DNA of 64,000 nucleotides from Paraburkholderia phenazinium (GTDB lineage Bacteria > Pseudomonadota > Gammaproteobacteria > Burkholderiales > Burkholderiaceae), in the NCBI RefSeq assembly GCF_900142845.1, contig NZ_FSRU01000001.1, positions 496,001-560,000 on the forward strand. The letters are read 5' to 3'. Below the pieces are notes generated by a model. The model made no database searches. It saw only the letters and a program-made list of their open reading frames with translations, and was not told where the DNA came from. Position numbers and translations under genes: made by a program. How positions within the stretch are numbered: position 1 is the first letter of the stretch; every line of letters begins with the position of its first letter. Of the stretch, positions 48,817-60,127 are shown in pieces.

Positions 48817-51417
48817 ATGATCGTTCGACTCTCTTCCCTTCACGCTACGTCACGTGGCCGTGTGTGCCGGATCGCAGCTGCGGCGGCGCTTGCATGGACC
48901 TTGACCGGTGGATCCGGCGCGCAGGCCGCGACGGCGGACGCGGCGAGCGCGGCGGCCGCAGTTGCGGCCTCGGCGCCGCTCGAAGCCGGCAGCCAATATA
49001 CGATTCGCCCGGGGCAGTCGCTCAACGACGTGGCGATTGCCGCCACGCAGTCGCACGACCGTGCGACGTTGGCGCGCGCTTCCAAGGCCTTGTTCGATGC
49101 GAATCCCAATGCGTTCATGTCGCACGATCCGAGCCGCTTGCGGTTGGGCGCGGTGCTGACGATTCCGGTGCTGGATGCGACGGGTGCGGCGGTGGGGGCT
49201 TCGGGTGCGGCGGCCGGTTCGGGGGCTGCGGTGGGTTCGACGGCTGCGGCGGCGCCTGCATTGTCGGCTGCGGCTACGGCTACGCCGGCCAGTGCCGTGG
49301 CGCAGTCGGTTGCGGCGGCTCAGGCGAATGGTGCAAGTGCTGTGACGCACGCGGCTCCGGCTGCGACCGTTGTTGCAAGCGCACCGCTTCAGGCGAGTTC
49401 GGCGACGGCCGCTGTCGCGAGCGCGCCGCTGGCGGGCAGTGCGCCGGGTGCGGTCGCTGAAGGTGCTGTTTCGGCGGCTGCGTCTACGCCTGTAGCTGCC
49501 TCGTCAGCGGTGCCTGCTACCGCGTTGCCGCCAGCGCAAGCAAGTGGCGCGCACGTCTGGACGGGCGCTATCCAACCTTCGACTAGCGCGCCGGCGGCGG
49601 GTGCATCGGCGGCGCTGCCGTCCGCGCCTTCCGCAGCCGCGCCGGTGGCGCAAGCTCCGACTCAGGTTTCCAGTCTCCAGCAGTTGCTGGCGCTGAAGAG
49701 CCGGGTGCTGATGGAATTGCAAAAGCACGGCATCGGCGGCAAGCCGGCGCAGCCCGCGCAAGCGGGCGGTGTGGCGACGGCAGGTACTCAGGCAACAAGT
49801 GCTGCCGCAGTGACAGCCCCCGCCTCCAGCTTGCCGGGCAATGGCGGCATGGCGACTTCGCATGTGACCGTGGGCAATGTGGACTTGTCCCCAGTGGACT
49901 TGGGTTTTGCTGCGGCAATCGGGGCGGCCTTGGTGGCGTTGCTCGCCGCGTTCGGACTGCGTCGGCGTAAGAAACGCGTGACGCCGGCGGAGGCTGTTGC
50001 CACCGCACGCGCTGGAGGCGATGGATCTGATGCGGTTGTTTCGCGAGACGACGTAGCGCCGCATGAAGACATTGGCGCGCATGAGCGCGCCCTGGCCGAT
50101 GACGAGGATGCGCGCGACGTAGCGGCCGTGGCCGCGGTATCGCCGGAAGCGGCGGCTCGTGAAGCGGCGGAGCGTGAGGCGGCCGCGCGGGAGGTGGCTG
50201 CGCGGGAAGCGGCTGCGCACGAATCGTCCGTGCAGGAGGCGGCGGAGCGAGAAGCCGCTGCACGTGACGCAGCGCTGCGTGGCGCGACGCTGGACCAGCA
50301 ACCGGCCCCGCTTCCACACGACGCACCGGCCCACGAAACCTCGTTCGTCAGCGAAAGCGCGCCGCAGACGCACGGCGATGCATCCGATCTGGACGCACTA
50401 GCCGCGCCGTCGGCATTCGAGGCCGCTGAGTACGCGTCCTCCGAAGCGTCGCCGTCGCAGTTCGACCACGCGGCCGAACAAGCCGCCGAACAATCGAGCC
50501 ACGCCACGCCGTCCGACGCTGACCAATGGAACCCGGCCGCAGCCCATTCGCCTGAGGAAATTCCCGACGGCCAGCAGGAAGCAAGCCACAACCCGCCGCT
50601 GCCGCAAATGGATTTCGGCGCGCCGGCGCCGCTTGGCGAGCCGCAAATGGATTCCCCGTTCGACGAAACCCTCCGTGACGAGCCGGCGTTCAACCCCACG
50701 TCGTACGAGCACTTCGATACGACTGCGGCGCATTTGGAAGCACCGGAAGCACCCAGCGCGCTCGACCCGGCACCTCACACAGAAGCCCCTTCGCAAGAAC
50801 CTGCCGCTCCGCACGCCGCTGACACCGCTTTCCCGTCGGCACCAGAACCGGAGCCGGAGCTCGGGGCCGAGGCAGAAGCAAACGCACAAGCGCCGTTCAC
50901 GGACATCCCCGCTGAACCGACCGCGACAAACAGCTTCCCGCGCGCCGCAGTCGACGCATTCAGCAGCCTCGACATGGGCTTGCCGCCCCGCATCGAGCCG
51001 CCAGCGCCGTTGACCCCGCCGGCCTCGCTCTCGACGCAACCGGTCGTCGAACCCGAGATCACGGCCCAGCAGGCCGTCCCGCCGCAACCCGCCGAGCCTC
51101 GCCATGCTGGCGACGAAATCGCTGCCGGCACCGCAGGCTCGGCCGCAGTCGCCGGGCTGGGCGCGGCGCACTTCGGCGCGCTGAATCTGGACTTCGATCT
51201 GGAATTGCCGCCAAGCCCCGCGCAGCCGTTGCCGTCGTTCACGCCGCAGGATCTCGTCAGGATTGCCCGCAACAAGCTCGATCTGGCCTCGGAATACATC
51301 GAACTGGGCGATCTGGCCGGCGCGCGGGCGCTGATCAACGAAGTCATCGCTGCGAACGACGCCGCCACGCGCACCGAAGCGCGCGCGTTGCTGTCGACGC
51401 TGTCGCCCCTGTCGTAA
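48817..51417 (+). CDS. fimV: FimV-family peptidoglycan-binding polarity protein
   Basis: The 866-residue protein has a signal sequence, then a LysM-like domain at ~62-118 ([19 protein letters not shown]). A long Ala-rich stretch, a transmembrane helix at ~365-385 (before LRRRKKR) and a long acidic cytoplasmic part follow, the last with [20 protein letters not shown] repeats. The C-terminal FimV motif is near 820-860 ([20 protein letters not shown]). FimV/HubP organises the cell pole and supports type IV pili and twitching. The start codon lies 74 bases after the asd terminator and lacks a good ribosome site. Its stop overlaps the truA start (TAATG). Confidence 0.9.
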   Translation: MIVRLSSLHATSRGRVCRIAAAAALAWTLTGGSGAQAATADAASAAAAVAASAPLEAGSQYTIRPGQSLNDVAIAATQSHDRATLARASKALFDANPNAFMSHDPSRLRLGAVLTIPVLDATGAAVGASGAAAGSGAAVGSTAAAAPALSAAATATPASAVAQSVAAAQANGASAVTHAAPAATVVASAPLQASSATAAVASAPLAGSAPGAVAEGAVSAAASTPVAASSAVPATALPPAQASGAHVWTGAIQPSTSAPAAGASAALPSAPSAAAPVAQAPTQVSSLQQLLALKSRVLMELQKHGIGGKPAQPAQAGGVATAGTQATSAAAVTAPASSLPGNGGMATSHVTVGNVDLSPVDLGFAAAIGAALVALLAAFGLRRRKKRVTPAEAVATARAGGDGSDAVVSRDDVAPHEDIGAHERALADDEDARDVAAVAAVSPEAAAREAAEREAAAREVAAREAAAHESSVQEAAEREAAARDAALRGATLDQQPAPLPHDAPAHETSFVSESAPQTHGDASDLDALAAPSAFEAAEYASSEASPSQFDHAAEQAAEQSSHATPSDADQWNPAAAHSPEEIPDGQQEASHNPPLPQMDFGAPAPLGEPQMDSPFDETLRDEPAFNPTSYEHFDTTAAHLEAPEAPSALDPAPHTEAPSQEPAAPHAADTAFPSAPEPEPELGAEAEANAQAPFTDIPAEPTATNSFPRAAVDAFSSLDMGLPPRIEPPAPLTPPASLSTQPVVEPEITAQQAVPPQPAEPRHAGDEIAAGTAGSAAVAGLGAAHFGALNLDFDLELPPSPAQPLPSFTPQDLVRIARNKLDLASEYIELGDLAGARALINEVIAANDAATRTEARALLSTLSPLS

Positions 51418-52238
51418 TGCCGGCCGTGACGCGGATTGCGCTAGGGATCCAGTACGACGGCTCGGCCTTTTGCGGCTGGCAGTCGCAGCCGCATGGCAAG
51501 ACGGTTCAGGACGCGCTGGAGCGGGCGCTGCGCGAATTCGCGCAGACGCCTTTGCAGACGGTGGTGGCCGGTCGTACGGATACCGGCGTGCATGGCCTCG
51601 GCCAGGTGGTGCATTTCGACACCGAACTCGATCGCACGGATTTTTCGTGGGTGCGCGGCACCAACGCGTTTTTGCCGAAGACAGTCGCGGTGCAGTGGGC
51701 CAAGCCCATGCCGGACACGTTCCACGCGCGCTTCTCGGCGTTCGAGCGGACCTACTACTACGCGCTGTATGTCCACCCGGTGCGCTCGCCTATGCTGGCC
51801 GCCCGTGCCGGCTGGATACACACGCCGCTCGACGTCGAAGCAATGCGCGCCGCAACCGGCCACCTGATCGGCGAGCACGACTTTTCCGCGTTCCGCTCGT
51901 CGGAATGCCAGGCGAAGACACCGGTCAAGCACCTCCACCAGATCGACGTGCGGCAGCAGGGCGACTTCATCCACTTCCGTTTTCGCGCCAACGCGTTCCT
52001 GCATCACATGGTGCGCAACCTGATGGGTTGCCTGGTGGCGGTCGGGCGTGGCCGGCATCCGGCCGCATGGATGGCCGAGGTGCTGGCGAGCCGCGACCGC
52101 AACCAGGCAGCGCCCACTTTCATGCCCGACGGCCTGTATCTCGCGCAGGTGGGCTATCCTGAGGAATTCGCGGTGCCCGCCGCGCAGTCGGGAAGTGTGC
52201 CGTGGAGCACCGTATGGACCGAGTCACCGGAATCATGA
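51417..52238 (+). CDS. truA: tRNA pseudouridine(38-40) synthase
   Basis: The 273-residue protein has the active site [18 protein letters not shown] with catalytic Asp55, and [15 protein letters not shown] near the end. It makes pseudouridine at positions 38-40 of the tRNA anticodon arm. The start overlaps the fimV stop as TAATG and trpF starts in an ATGA overlap with its stop, so the three are translated in series. truA beside the trp genes is a conserved Burkholderia order. Confidence 0.96.
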   Translation: MPAVTRIALGIQYDGSAFCGWQSQPHGKTVQDALERALREFAQTPLQTVVAGRTDTGVHGLGQVVHFDTELDRTDFSWVRGTNAFLPKTVAVQWAKPMPDTFHARFSAFERTYYYALYVHPVRSPMLAARAGWIHTPLDVEAMRAATGHLIGEHDFSAFRSSECQAKTPVKHLHQIDVRQQGDFIHFRFRANAFLHHMVRNLMGCLVAVGRGRHPAAWMAEVLASRDRNQAAPTFMPDGLYLAQVGYPEEFAVPAAQSGSVPWSTVWTESPES

Positions 52239-52963
52239 ATACAAGCAATCTGATCCAGCCGGCCGCAGCCGGCGCGCCCCAGCAGCAGGACACGCCGCGC
52301 GTCGCGGCGCCGCATCGGACCCGCATCAAACTATGTGGGCTCTCGAAGCCCGAAGACGTGGCGCACGCCATCGACCTCGGTGCGGATGCGATCGGCCTGG
52401 TGTTCTATCCGCCCAGCCCGCGCTCGGTCAGCGTCGCGCAGGCGGTGGAACTGGTGCGGGACGTGCCGCCGTTTCTGTCGGTGGTGGGCTTGTTCGTGAA
52501 TGCGTCACCCGAATGGATCCGCGAGGTGGTCAGCAATATTCCGCTCACCCTGCTGCAGTTCCACGGCGACGAGACGCCCGAGCAGTGCGAGGCGCTCGCC
52601 AATGTTGCGGGTTTGCCTTGGTTGCGCGCTTTGCGCGTTGGGGCTGATACTCAGCAAGCCGATTTGGTAAAATCGGCGCTTAACTATGCGGCAGCCAGCG
52701 GCCTTCTGTTCGACACCCATGTCGAAGGCTATGGCGGCGGCGGGAAGGTTTTCGATTGGTCACTTATTCCAGCAGAGCTCGCGCGTCGGGCCGTTTTGAG
52801 TGGTGGGTTGAACGCGCAAAACGTCAGTGATGCGATTCATCGCGTGCGCCCGTACGCGGTCGATGTCTCGAGCGGCATCGAAGTAGCGGGCGCGAAGGGC
52901 GTCAAAGATCACGCCCGGATGGCGGCGTTCGTACGCGCAGTGCGCGCGGCGGACGCAGAGTGA
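52235..52963 (+). CDS. trpF: Phosphoribosylanthranilate isomerase
   Basis: The 242-residue protein has an extra N-terminal arm of ~30 Pro/Ala/Gln-rich residues before [15 protein letters not shown], whose Cys is the catalytic base. [20 protein letters not shown] and the phosphate-binding late loops ([18 protein letters not shown]) follow. It catalyses the Amadori step of tryptophan synthesis. The ATG at 52235 overlaps the truA stop (ATGA); two other ATG/GTG codons in frame upstream lie inside truA. Confidence 0.95.
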   Translation: MNTSNLIQPAAAGAPQQQDTPRVAAPHRTRIKLCGLSKPEDVAHAIDLGADAIGLVFYPPSPRSVSVAQAVELVRDVPPFLSVVGLFVNASPEWIREVVSNIPLTLLQFHGDETPEQCEALANVAGLPWLRALRVGADTQQADLVKSALNYAAASGLLFDTHVEGYGGGGKVFDWSLIPAELARRAVLSGGLNAQNVSDAIHRVRPYAVDVSSGIEVAGAKGVKDHARMAAFVRAVRAADAE

Positions 52964-53020
52964 TTCAGCCGGCGGCAGGCTCCGAACGGAGCCGCCCGGC
53001 ACACTGAGAAGAGTGACATC

Positions 53021-54214
53021 ATGTATAACTTGCCCGATGAACGAGGCCATTTCGGCCAATTTGGCGGCGTATTCGTCGCTGAAACGCTAGTCCACGCACT
53101 CAACGAGCTGCGTGAAGCCTACGAAAAATTCCAGAAAGATCCCGAGTTTGTCGCCGAATACGAGCGCGAACTGAAGTATTTCGTTGGCCGCCCGTCCCCC
53201 ATTTATCACGCACAGCGTTGGAGCGAACTGCTCGGCGGCGCGCAGGTGTTCCTCAAGCGTGAGGATCTGAACCACACCGGCGCCCACAAGATCAACAACG
53301 TGATCGGCCAGGCATTGCTGGCCAAGCGCATGGGCAAGCCGCGCGTCATCGCGGAAACCGGCGCGGGGCAGCACGGCGTCGCCACGGCGACGATCGCCGC
53401 GCGCTTCGGCATGGAATGCGTGGTCTACATGGGTTCGGAAGACGTGCGCCGCCAGGCCGCCAACGTCTACCGCATGAAGCTGCTGGGCGCGACGGTGGTG
53501 CCGGTCGAGTCGGGCTCCAAAACGCTGAAGGACTCGCTTAACGAGGCGATGCGCGACTGGGTCACCAACGTCGAAAACACCTTCTACATCATCGGCACGG
53601 TTGCGGGTCCGCATCCATATCCGATGATGGTGCGCGATTTCCAGCGCGTGATCGGCGACGAGTGCAAGGTGCAGATGCCGGAACTGGTTGGCCGTCAGCC
53701 GGACGCGGTGATTGCGTGCGTGGGTGGCGGATCGAACGCAATGGGCATCTTTTACCCGTATATCGACGATAAAGACGTGCAGTTGATCGGCGTTGAAGCG
53801 GCCGGCGATGGTCTGGATACGGGCCGCCATGCGGCTTCGCTGATCGGCGGCAGCCCGGGCGTGCTGCACGGCAACCGCACCTATCTGCTGCAGGACGAAA
53901 ACGGCCAGATCATCGAGACACATTCGGTGTCGGCGGGGCTGGACTATCCGGGCGTCGGTCCCGAGCATGCCTGGTTGCACGAAACCGGCCGTGCGCAATA
54001 CGTCGGCATCACGGACGAAGAGGCGCTCAAGGCGTTCCACGATTGTTGCCGGATCGAAGGCATCATTCCGGCGCTCGAATCGAGCCATGCGCTGGCCTAC
54101 GCGGCCAAACTCGCGCCGACCTTGCCGAAGGACAAGTGCCTTCTGGTGAACCTGTCGGGCCGCGGCGACAAGGACATGCACACGGTCGCCGAGCGATCGG
54201 GTATCACGTTCTGA
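53021..54214 (+). CDS. trpB: Tryptophan synthase beta chain
   Basis: The 397-residue protein has the PLP Lys90 in [26 protein letters not shown], the phosphate-binding [16 protein letters not shown] and the late [14 protein letters not shown]. It joins indole and serine to make tryptophan together with TrpA. It lies 57 bases after trpF. The methyltransferase gene starts 11 bases after its stop. Confidence 0.97.
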   Translation: MYNLPDERGHFGQFGGVFVAETLVHALNELREAYEKFQKDPEFVAEYERELKYFVGRPSPIYHAQRWSELLGGAQVFLKREDLNHTGAHKINNVIGQALLAKRMGKPRVIAETGAGQHGVATATIAARFGMECVVYMGSEDVRRQAANVYRMKLLGATVVPVESGSKTLKDSLNEAMRDWVTNVENTFYIIGTVAGPHPYPMMVRDFQRVIGDECKVQMPELVGRQPDAVIACVGGGSNAMGIFYPYIDDKDVQLIGVEAAGDGLDTGRHAASLIGGSPGVLHGNRTYLLQDENGQIIETHSVSAGLDYPGVGPEHAWLHETGRAQYVGITDEEALKAFHDCCRIEGIIPALESSHALAYAAKLAPTLPKDKCLLVNLSGRGDKDMHTVAERSGITF

Positions 54215-54225
54215 GCGCCGCGACG

Positions 54226-55194
54226 ATGCGCGACGAGTTCGACGAGCCGCAACCGGCAATCGAAGGCACCGAGGCTGAAACGGCCGAAGCCACGACGGCG
54301 CAAGCCGTGATGGCCCAGGCCGGAGAAGCCGCCCAGATCGAAGCCACCGAAGCGCCCGTACCGGCGCTTTCGGCGGCGTTGCCTGTGGTGCCTGCCGGTA
54401 TTCAGCTCTTGAACCGCGATTTTCTGACCGATGTGGCGAACCTGCCGGACGGTTCGATCGACCTGATTCTTGCCGACCCGCCGTATGGGCTCGGCAAGGA
54501 CTATGGCAACGACTCCGATATGCGCTCGGGCGACGACTTTATCGCCTGGACGCGTAGCTGGCTCGAGCTGGCGATCCCGAAGCTCAAGCCGTCCGGTTCG
54601 CTGTACATCTTTTGCACGTGGCAGTACGCGCCGGAGATCTTCTGCTTCCTGAAGACCCGCCTCACGATGGTCAACGAGATCATCTGGGACCGGCGCGTGC
54701 CGAGCATGGGCGGCACCACCCGCCGCTTCACGTCCGTGCACGACAACATCGGCTTTTTCGCGGTGTCGAAAGATTATTATTTCGATCTCGATCCCGTCCG
54801 CATCCCGTACGATGCCATCACGAAGAAGGCGCGTTCGCGCAAGTTGTTCGAAGGCAGCAAGTGGCTGGAGCTTGGCTATAACCCGAAGGACGTCTGGTCG
54901 GTGTCGCGGCTGCATCGGCAACATGCCGAACGCGTCGATCATCCGACCCAGAAGCCTCTGGAAATCGTCGAGCGGATGGTGCTCGCGAGCTGCCCGCCGG
55001 GCGGCCGCGTGCTCGACCCGTTCATGGGGAGTGGCACCACCGCAGTTGCTTGTGCACGTCAGAAGCGCGAATTCGTCGGCTATGAAATCAATGAAAGTTA
55101 CTGCGCGATAGCGCGCGAACGCGTCAGCGCGGCCGCGCAGGCTGCGCCAAACGAAACCGTCGCGCCGGTCGCCTCTGTGGCTGCTGAAACCTGA
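54226..55194 (+). CDS. Orphan adenine DNA methyltransferase (beta class) inside the trp operon
   Basis: The 322-residue protein has an acidic Ala-rich arm of ~55 residues, then motif IV DPPYGLG (84-90), the target-recognition region, HPTQKPLEIVERMV and motif I LDPFMGSGTT (263-272). The order IV before I marks the beta class of N6-adenine or N4-cytosine methyltransferases, and DPPY favours adenine. No restriction gene is adjacent, so it is probably epigenetic or protective. Burkholderia has known orphan methyltransferases, including one for GTWWAC; assignment of this gene to that specificity is from memory and not tested. The ATG at 54226 is 11 bases after trpB. Confidence 0.92.
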   Translation: MRDEFDEPQPAIEGTEAETAEATTAQAVMAQAGEAAQIEATEAPVPALSAALPVVPAGIQLLNRDFLTDVANLPDGSIDLILADPPYGLGKDYGNDSDMRSGDDFIAWTRSWLELAIPKLKPSGSLYIFCTWQYAPEIFCFLKTRLTMVNEIIWDRRVPSMGGTTRRFTSVHDNIGFFAVSKDYYFDLDPVRIPYDAITKKARSRKLFEGSKWLELGYNPKDVWSVSRLHRQHAERVDHPTQKPLEIVERMVLASCPPGGRVLDPFMGSGTTAVACARQKREFVGYEINESYCAIARERVSAAAQAAPNETVAPVASVAAET

Positions 55195-55311
55195 GCAAGG
55201 CAGGGTGAAGCGCCGAACGGCGTCGAACCTGGTCAAAAAACGCTCCAAGTAGCAGCAAATGCGCAGCAAACAGCGGCGAACGCGCAGTAAACCATTTTCG
55301 AGAGAATTTCC

Positions 55312-56127
55312 ATGTCCCGTATCAAGAGCACGTTTGCAACCCTGGCTGAGCAGGGCAAGAAAGGACTGATCCCGTTCATGACGGCTGGCGATCCGGACCC
55401 GGCCCGCACCGTCGAATTCATGCATGCGCTCGCCGCCGGCGGCGCGGATGTGATCGAACTCGGCGTGCCGTTTTCGGACCCGATGGCCGACGGCCCGGTG
55501 ATTCAGGCGTCGTCGGAACGCGCGCTGGCGCACGGCGTGTCGCTGCGTCACGTGCTGGCTGACGTGAAAAAATTCCGCGAGCGCGACGAAAAGACGCCGG
55601 TGGTGCTGATGGGCTACGCCAATCCGATCGAGCGAATGGGCGTCGATGCATTCGCGGCCGCGGCTAAGGACGCCGGTGTGGATGGCGTGCTGGTGGTCGA
55701 TTACCCACCGGAAGAGTCGGTGGTTTTCGCCGAAAAGATGCGATCTTCCGGTATCGATCCGATCTTCCTCCTTGCCCCCACCTCGACCGACGAACGCATC
55801 GCCGAAGTCGGCAAAATCGCCAGCGGCTACGTCTACTATGTGTCGCTCAAGGGAGTCACCGGAGCGGCAAATCTGGACGTTTCCAGCATCGCGAGTAAAA
55901 TCCCGGCCATCAAGTCGCGCGTTCCCCTGCCGGTGGGCGTCGGTTTCGGCATCCGTGACGCCCAGACGGCGCGTTCGGTGGCCGAAGTCTCCGATGCCGT
56001 CGTGATCGGCAGCCGTATCGTGCAATTGCTCGAAAAAGCCTCGCCGGACACCGCCGCCGAAACCCTCACGGGTTTCATCGCGGAAGTGCGCGAGGCGCTG
56101 GACAGCATTGGCGCGACCGCCCGATAA
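55312..56127 (+). CDS. trpA: Tryptophan synthase alpha chain
   Basis: The 271-residue protein has [16 protein letters not shown], catalytic Glu in [20 protein letters not shown], the second acidic residue in [10 protein letters not shown] and the phosphate loop [12 protein letters not shown]. It cleaves indole-3-glycerol phosphate and passes indole to TrpB. It is separated from trpB by the methyltransferase and a 117-base spacer. A ggagagaa-like site precedes the ATG. Confidence 0.97.
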   Translation: MSRIKSTFATLAEQGKKGLIPFMTAGDPDPARTVEFMHALAAGGADVIELGVPFSDPMADGPVIQASSERALAHGVSLRHVLADVKKFRERDEKTPVVLMGYANPIERMGVDAFAAAAKDAGVDGVLVVDYPPEESVVFAEKMRSSGIDPIFLLAPTSTDERIAEVGKIASGYVYYVSLKGVTGAANLDVSSIASKIPAIKSRVPLPVGVGFGIRDAQTARSVAEVSDAVVIGSRIVQLLEKASPDTAAETLTGFIAEVREALDSIGATAR

Positions 56128-56210
56128 CCGTTACTTTTTGTCTGCTGTAGGCTTGCGGCGGGGTTTCGTCCCCGCCGTTATGCGTATCGAAGACCCAGGA
56201 AGGAATCAAT

Positions 56211-57083
56211 ATGAGCTGGCTCGACAAGCTGCTGCCGCCCAAAATCAAGCAAACCGATCCGAAAAACCGTAAAGGGATTCCGGAAGGCCTGTGGATCAAG
56301 TGCCCGTCGTGCGAAGCGGTGCTGTACCGCAACGACGTCGAGGCCAATCTACACGTTTGCCCGAAGTGCGACCATCACATGCGCATTGGCGCGCGTGAGC
56401 GGCTCGACGGCCTGCTCGATCCGGAAGGCCGCTACGAAATCGGCCAGGAAATCGTGCCGGTCGACGCGCTCAAGTTCAAGGACAGCCGCAAGTATCCTGA
56501 CCGTCTGAAAGAGGCGATGGAAGAAACCGACGAAACCGACGCCATGGTCGTCATGGGCGGCGCGATTCACACGCTGCCGTGCGTGGTGGCCTGCTTCGAG
56601 TTCTCGTTCATGGGCGGCTCGATGGGTTCGGTGGTCGGCGAGCGCTTTGCGCGCGGCGCGCAGAACGCGCTCGAGCAGAACGTGCCGTTCATCTGCTTCA
56701 CCGCTTCGGGCGGCGCGCGGATGCAGGAAAGCCTGTTGTCGCTGATGCAGATGGCCAAAACCACCGCAATGCTGACCAAGCTGTCCGACGCCAAGCTGCC
56801 GTTCATCTCGGTGCTGACCGATCCGACCATGGGCGGCGTGTCGGCGAGCTTCGCCTTCCTCGGCGACGTGGTGATCGCGGAACCGAAGGCGCTGATCGGC
56901 TTTGCCGGCCCGCGCGTGATCGAGCAGACCGTGCGCGAAAAGCTGCCGGAAGGTTTCCAGCGCGCCGAATTCCTGCTGACGAAGGGCGCGGTCGACATGA
57001 TCGTCGACCGTCGCAAGCTGCGTGAGGAAATCGCTCGCCTGATGGCGCTGATGTCCCGCCAGCCGGCCGACGCGGTAGCCTGA
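56211..57083 (+). CDS. accD: Acetyl-CoA carboxylase carboxyltransferase subunit beta
   Basis: The 290-residue protein has a zinc finger (Cys 31, 34, 50, 53 in KCPSCEAVL and HVCPKCDHH), then the carboxyltransferase fold with [38 protein letters not shown] and [18 protein letters not shown]. It makes malonyl-CoA with AccA. Position after trpA and before folC is the classic trpA-accD-folC order. Confidence 0.97.
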   Translation: MSWLDKLLPPKIKQTDPKNRKGIPEGLWIKCPSCEAVLYRNDVEANLHVCPKCDHHMRIGARERLDGLLDPEGRYEIGQEIVPVDALKFKDSRKYPDRLKEAMEETDETDAMVVMGGAIHTLPCVVACFEFSFMGGSMGSVVGERFARGAQNALEQNVPFICFTASGGARMQESLLSLMQMAKTTAMLTKLSDAKLPFISVLTDPTMGGVSASFAFLGDVVIAEPKALIGFAGPRVIEQTVREKLPEGFQRAEFLLTKGAVDMIVDRRKLREEIARLMALMSRQPADAVA

Positions 57084-57253
57084 GCGCCGTCCGCACCACC
57101 TCAGCATTGACGCCGTGCTCCAACGCACGGCGGAGCAAAAAACAGCGCGCCGCGAGAGGTCATCAAGCGGCGCGCAGTCATTTCCGGGATAATCGCGGTC
57201 TCGCCGCGATGCGATCCGCGCAACCCAGCCTCACCGCCTAACCGACTCATCCG

Positions 57254-58564
57254 ATGACCTCATTCCCCACTCTCGACGCGTGGCTCACGCACCTTGAATC
57301 CGCGCATCCGGTCGGTATCGACATGGGTTTGACGCGGATCGGCAAGGTGCGCGACGCGCTGCAACTGTCGTTCGACTGTCCGGTGATCACGGTGGGCGGC
57401 ACCAACGGCAAGGGCTCGACCTGCGCGATCCTCGAAACGATCCTGCTGCGCGCCGGCTACCGCGTGGGCTGCCATACTTCGCCGCACCTGCTGTCGTTCA
57501 ACGAGCGCGCGCGCGTGAACGGTGCCGTGGCCAGCGACACCGACCTGCTGCCGCATTTCGAAGCGGTCGAGGCGGCCCGTCTGAGCCTGGCCGAACCGGT
57601 CACCCTGACGTATTTCGAATTCACGACGCTGGCGATCATGCATCTGTTCGCCTCGCGCGGCCTCGATGCGGTGATTCTAGAGGTGGGTCTCGGTGGCCGG
57701 CTCGACGCGGTCAATATCCTCGATACCGACTGCGCGATCATCACGAGTATCGACATCGATCACACCGAATACCTCGGCGATACGCGCGAGAAGATCGCTT
57801 TTGAGAAGGCCGGCATCTTCCGCCCCGGCAAGCCGGCGATCTGCGCCGACCCCGTGCCGCCGCAGACGCTGATCGACCACGCGGAGCAGATCGGCGCCGA
57901 TCTGTGGCTATTTGGCCGCGATTTCCGCTACGAAGGCCAGGCGGGCAGCGAGCGTCAGCAGTGGAGTTACGTGGGCCGTACCATGCGCCGCTCGGCGCTT
58001 GCGTATCCGGCGCTGCGCGGCGCGAACCAGCTCATCAACACCTCGGCGGCGCTGGCGGGCCTCGAAGCCTTGCGCGACCGTCTGCCGGTTTCCGCGCAGG
58101 ACATTCGCCTCGGCCTCGCCAACGTCGAACTGGCGGGCCGCTTCCAGGTGCTGCCGGGCAAGCCGGCGATCGTGCTCGACGTCGGCCATAACCCGCATGC
58201 CGCCGCCGTGTTGTCGCAGAATCTCGGCAATATGGGCTATTTTCCGTACACGTACGCCGTATTTGGCGCGATGCACGACAAGGACATTGCCGGCGTGGTC
58301 GAACACCTGAAAGGCGAGGTCGACCACTGGTGCGTCACAGACCTGCCCAGCCCGCGAGCGGCGTCCGCGCAGGATCTCGAAGCGATTTTGCGGGAATCTG
58401 GCGTGTCCGATGGCGCGGATAGCAGCGTCACGCGCTACGTTTCACCCGCGGAGGCTTTTCAAGACGCGCTAAAACGAGCCACGGAGAATGATAGAATCGT
58501 GGTTTTCGGCAGTTTCTATACGGTAGCCGGCGTGATGGCCTACCGTAAATCGCAGCAACACTGA
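57254..58564 (+). CDS. folC: Dihydrofolate/folylpolyglutamate synthase
   Basis: The 436-residue protein has the P-loop GGTNGKGSTCAILETIL, a TSPHLLSFNERARVNG motif, GLGGRLDAVN, and the C-terminal domain with DVGHNPHAAAVL. It adds glutamate to dihydropteroate and to folates. It lies 170 bases after accD, a spacer with no gene. The SPOR-domain gene follows by 29 bases. Confidence 0.96.
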   Translation: MTSFPTLDAWLTHLESAHPVGIDMGLTRIGKVRDALQLSFDCPVITVGGTNGKGSTCAILETILLRAGYRVGCHTSPHLLSFNERARVNGAVASDTDLLPHFEAVEAARLSLAEPVTLTYFEFTTLAIMHLFASRGLDAVILEVGLGGRLDAVNILDTDCAIITSIDIDHTEYLGDTREKIAFEKAGIFRPGKPAICADPVPPQTLIDHAEQIGADLWLFGRDFRYEGQAGSERQQWSYVGRTMRRSALAYPALRGANQLINTSAALAGLEALRDRLPVSAQDIRLGLANVELAGRFQVLPGKPAIVLDVGHNPHAAAVLSQNLGNMGYFPYTYAVFGAMHDKDIAGVVEHLKGEVDHWCVTDLPSPRAASAQDLEAILRESGVSDGADSSVTRYVSPAEAFQDALKRATENDRIVVFGSFYTVAGVMAYRKSQQH

Positions 58565-58593
58565 ACGGGCGGCAGCCTCGAACCAAGCCATTC

Positions 58594-59514
58594 ATGGGAA
58601 TTTTCTCGTTCGGCAAGAAAGACGACGCGCCTACCCGGCGTAGCGCAAACACCAGTTCCACCCGGGCCGCCCGTGGCGAGCGCGTGGAGCGGCGAACCCG
58701 CCGCACGGAACGGCCCGACGCCGATGCGATGCTGCTCGACCCCACGCTGCCCGAAAAGCAGCGCGCGCGCCGCCGCCTGGTAGGCGCCATCGCGATGGTG
58801 GTCGCCGCCGTGGTGATTCTGCCCATGGTGCTCGATTCGCACCCGAAGCCCGTTACGGACGATATCGCTATCGATATCCCCAATCGTCCGGCGCCCAAAG
58901 CGGCCGCCGACGATGTAGACACCCAGGCGGGTGTCGCCCCCGACAATCCGGCGCCGGACAACGCCAATAGCTCGCTCGCAGCCTCTGGCGTGGCCCCAGC
59001 CCCGGCAGCCCCGGCCACCGCGAATGCGATGACGCAGCAAGGTACGGCTGCGGCGCCGGCCGGCAAGAGCAGCAAGCCGCAAGCCCCGGCAATCGCCGCG
59101 AACAAGTCGCCGGCTGCAACGGCAGCGTCCGCTTCGGCCAAGGCCGCGAAACCGGTCAAGACACCGCCCGCGCCGGTCCAGAGCGCCGCCAACCAGACCA
59201 GCGCCAACACAGCCAACAGCACCGATGCCGCCGCCGCAGATGCCGATTCCGGCACGCCGGCGTCGCCGCCGGGCAGCCGTTTCGCCGTACAGTTGGGCGC
59301 GTTCCCGGACGACGCCAGCGCAAAAGCCTGGGCGGTCAAGTTGAAAGCGGCGGGCGTGCCCGCATATACCGAACGTCGGAAGCAGACGGATGGGACAACC
59401 CAGACACTGCTGCGCGCCGGCCCGTTCGCCGACCGCGCGGCCGCGACGGCGGCCATTGCGAAGGTTCGCGCAGCCGGGCTGACGTCCGGCGCGAACAGCG
59501 GCTTGGCACAGTAA
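58594..59514 (+). CDS. SPOR-domain cell-division protein (DedD-like)
   Basis: The 306-residue protein has a basic N-terminus (MGIFSFGKKDDAPTRRS), one membrane helix near 69-88 (GAIAMVVAAVVILPMVL), a long Ala/Pro periplasmic linker (~95-225) and a C-terminal SPOR domain (~229-300: RFAVQLGAFPDDASAKAWAV, LRAGPFADRAAATAAIAKV). SPOR domains bind denuded glycan strands at the division septum. Position between folC and cvpA matches E. coli dedD. Confidence 0.9.
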   Translation: MGIFSFGKKDDAPTRRSANTSSTRAARGERVERRTRRTERPDADAMLLDPTLPEKQRARRRLVGAIAMVVAAVVILPMVLDSHPKPVTDDIAIDIPNRPAPKAAADDVDTQAGVAPDNPAPDNANSSLAASGVAPAPAAPATANAMTQQGTAAAPAGKSSKPQAPAIAANKSPAATAASASAKAAKPVKTPPAPVQSAANQTSANTANSTDAAAADADSGTPASPPGSRFAVQLGAFPDDASAKAWAVKLKAAGVPAYTERRKQTDGTTQTLLRAGPFADRAAATAAIAKVRAAGLTSGANSGLAQ

Positions 59515-59521
59515 GTCAGCG

Positions 59522-60016
59522 ATGTTCACTGCCTTCGACTACGCTGTAATGGCGGTGATCGGTTTGTCGGCCCTGCGGGGCACCTGGCGCGGTTTCCTGT
59601 CCGAGGTATTCGGGCTGATCGGCTGGGTTGCAGCGTTTTTGATCGCGTGCCGTTTCGTCGGCTATGTGGTGCCGTATATGCCGGCCAGGTGGCCGGGCGG
59701 TGCGCTGACCCAATGGCTGCTGGCTTTTGCTCTGCTGGTCATCGGCGTGATGCTGGTGGTGGGCGTCGCCAACGCGCTGCTGAGCCGGCTCGTGCAGGCC
59801 TCCGGTTTGAGCGGTGTGGACCGCTCGCTGGGTTTGATGTTCGGCCTCGTACGCGGGGTCATCCTGGTGCTGATTCTGGTCGCCCTCGCAGGCCTGACCG
59901 AACTGCCCCAGCAGGAATTCTGGCGCAACGCCTTGCTGCGGCCCTACGCGGTCGAAGGCGTGCACGAACTGAAACCGCTGCTTCCCGAGACACTCGCTGC
60001 TTACGTCCGTGTGTGA
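59522..60016 (+). CDS. cvpA: CvpA family inner-membrane protein
   Basis: The 164-residue protein has four membrane helices. Family features are FDYAVMAVIGLSALRGTWRG and the later SGVDRSLGLMFGLVRGVILV. CvpA is linked to colicin V secretion and envelope stress; its biochemical role is still unclear. It starts seven bases after the SPOR gene and precedes purF, the conserved order. Confidence 0.93.
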   Translation: MFTAFDYAVMAVIGLSALRGTWRGFLSEVFGLIGWVAAFLIACRFVGYVVPYMPARWPGGALTQWLLAFALLVIGVMLVVGVANALLSRLVQASGLSGVDRSLGLMFGLVRGVILVLILVALAGLTELPQQEFWRNALLRPYAVEGVHELKPLLPETLAAYVRV

Positions 60017-60127
60017 CGATTACAGGCAAACGAGCTGTTCAGGGCAACACGCAGGACATCGGCGCGACCCGGATGCTTCCCCGGCACCGGCCGCCGTGAT
60101 GAATTTCGTACCTTTGAAGGACATGCC

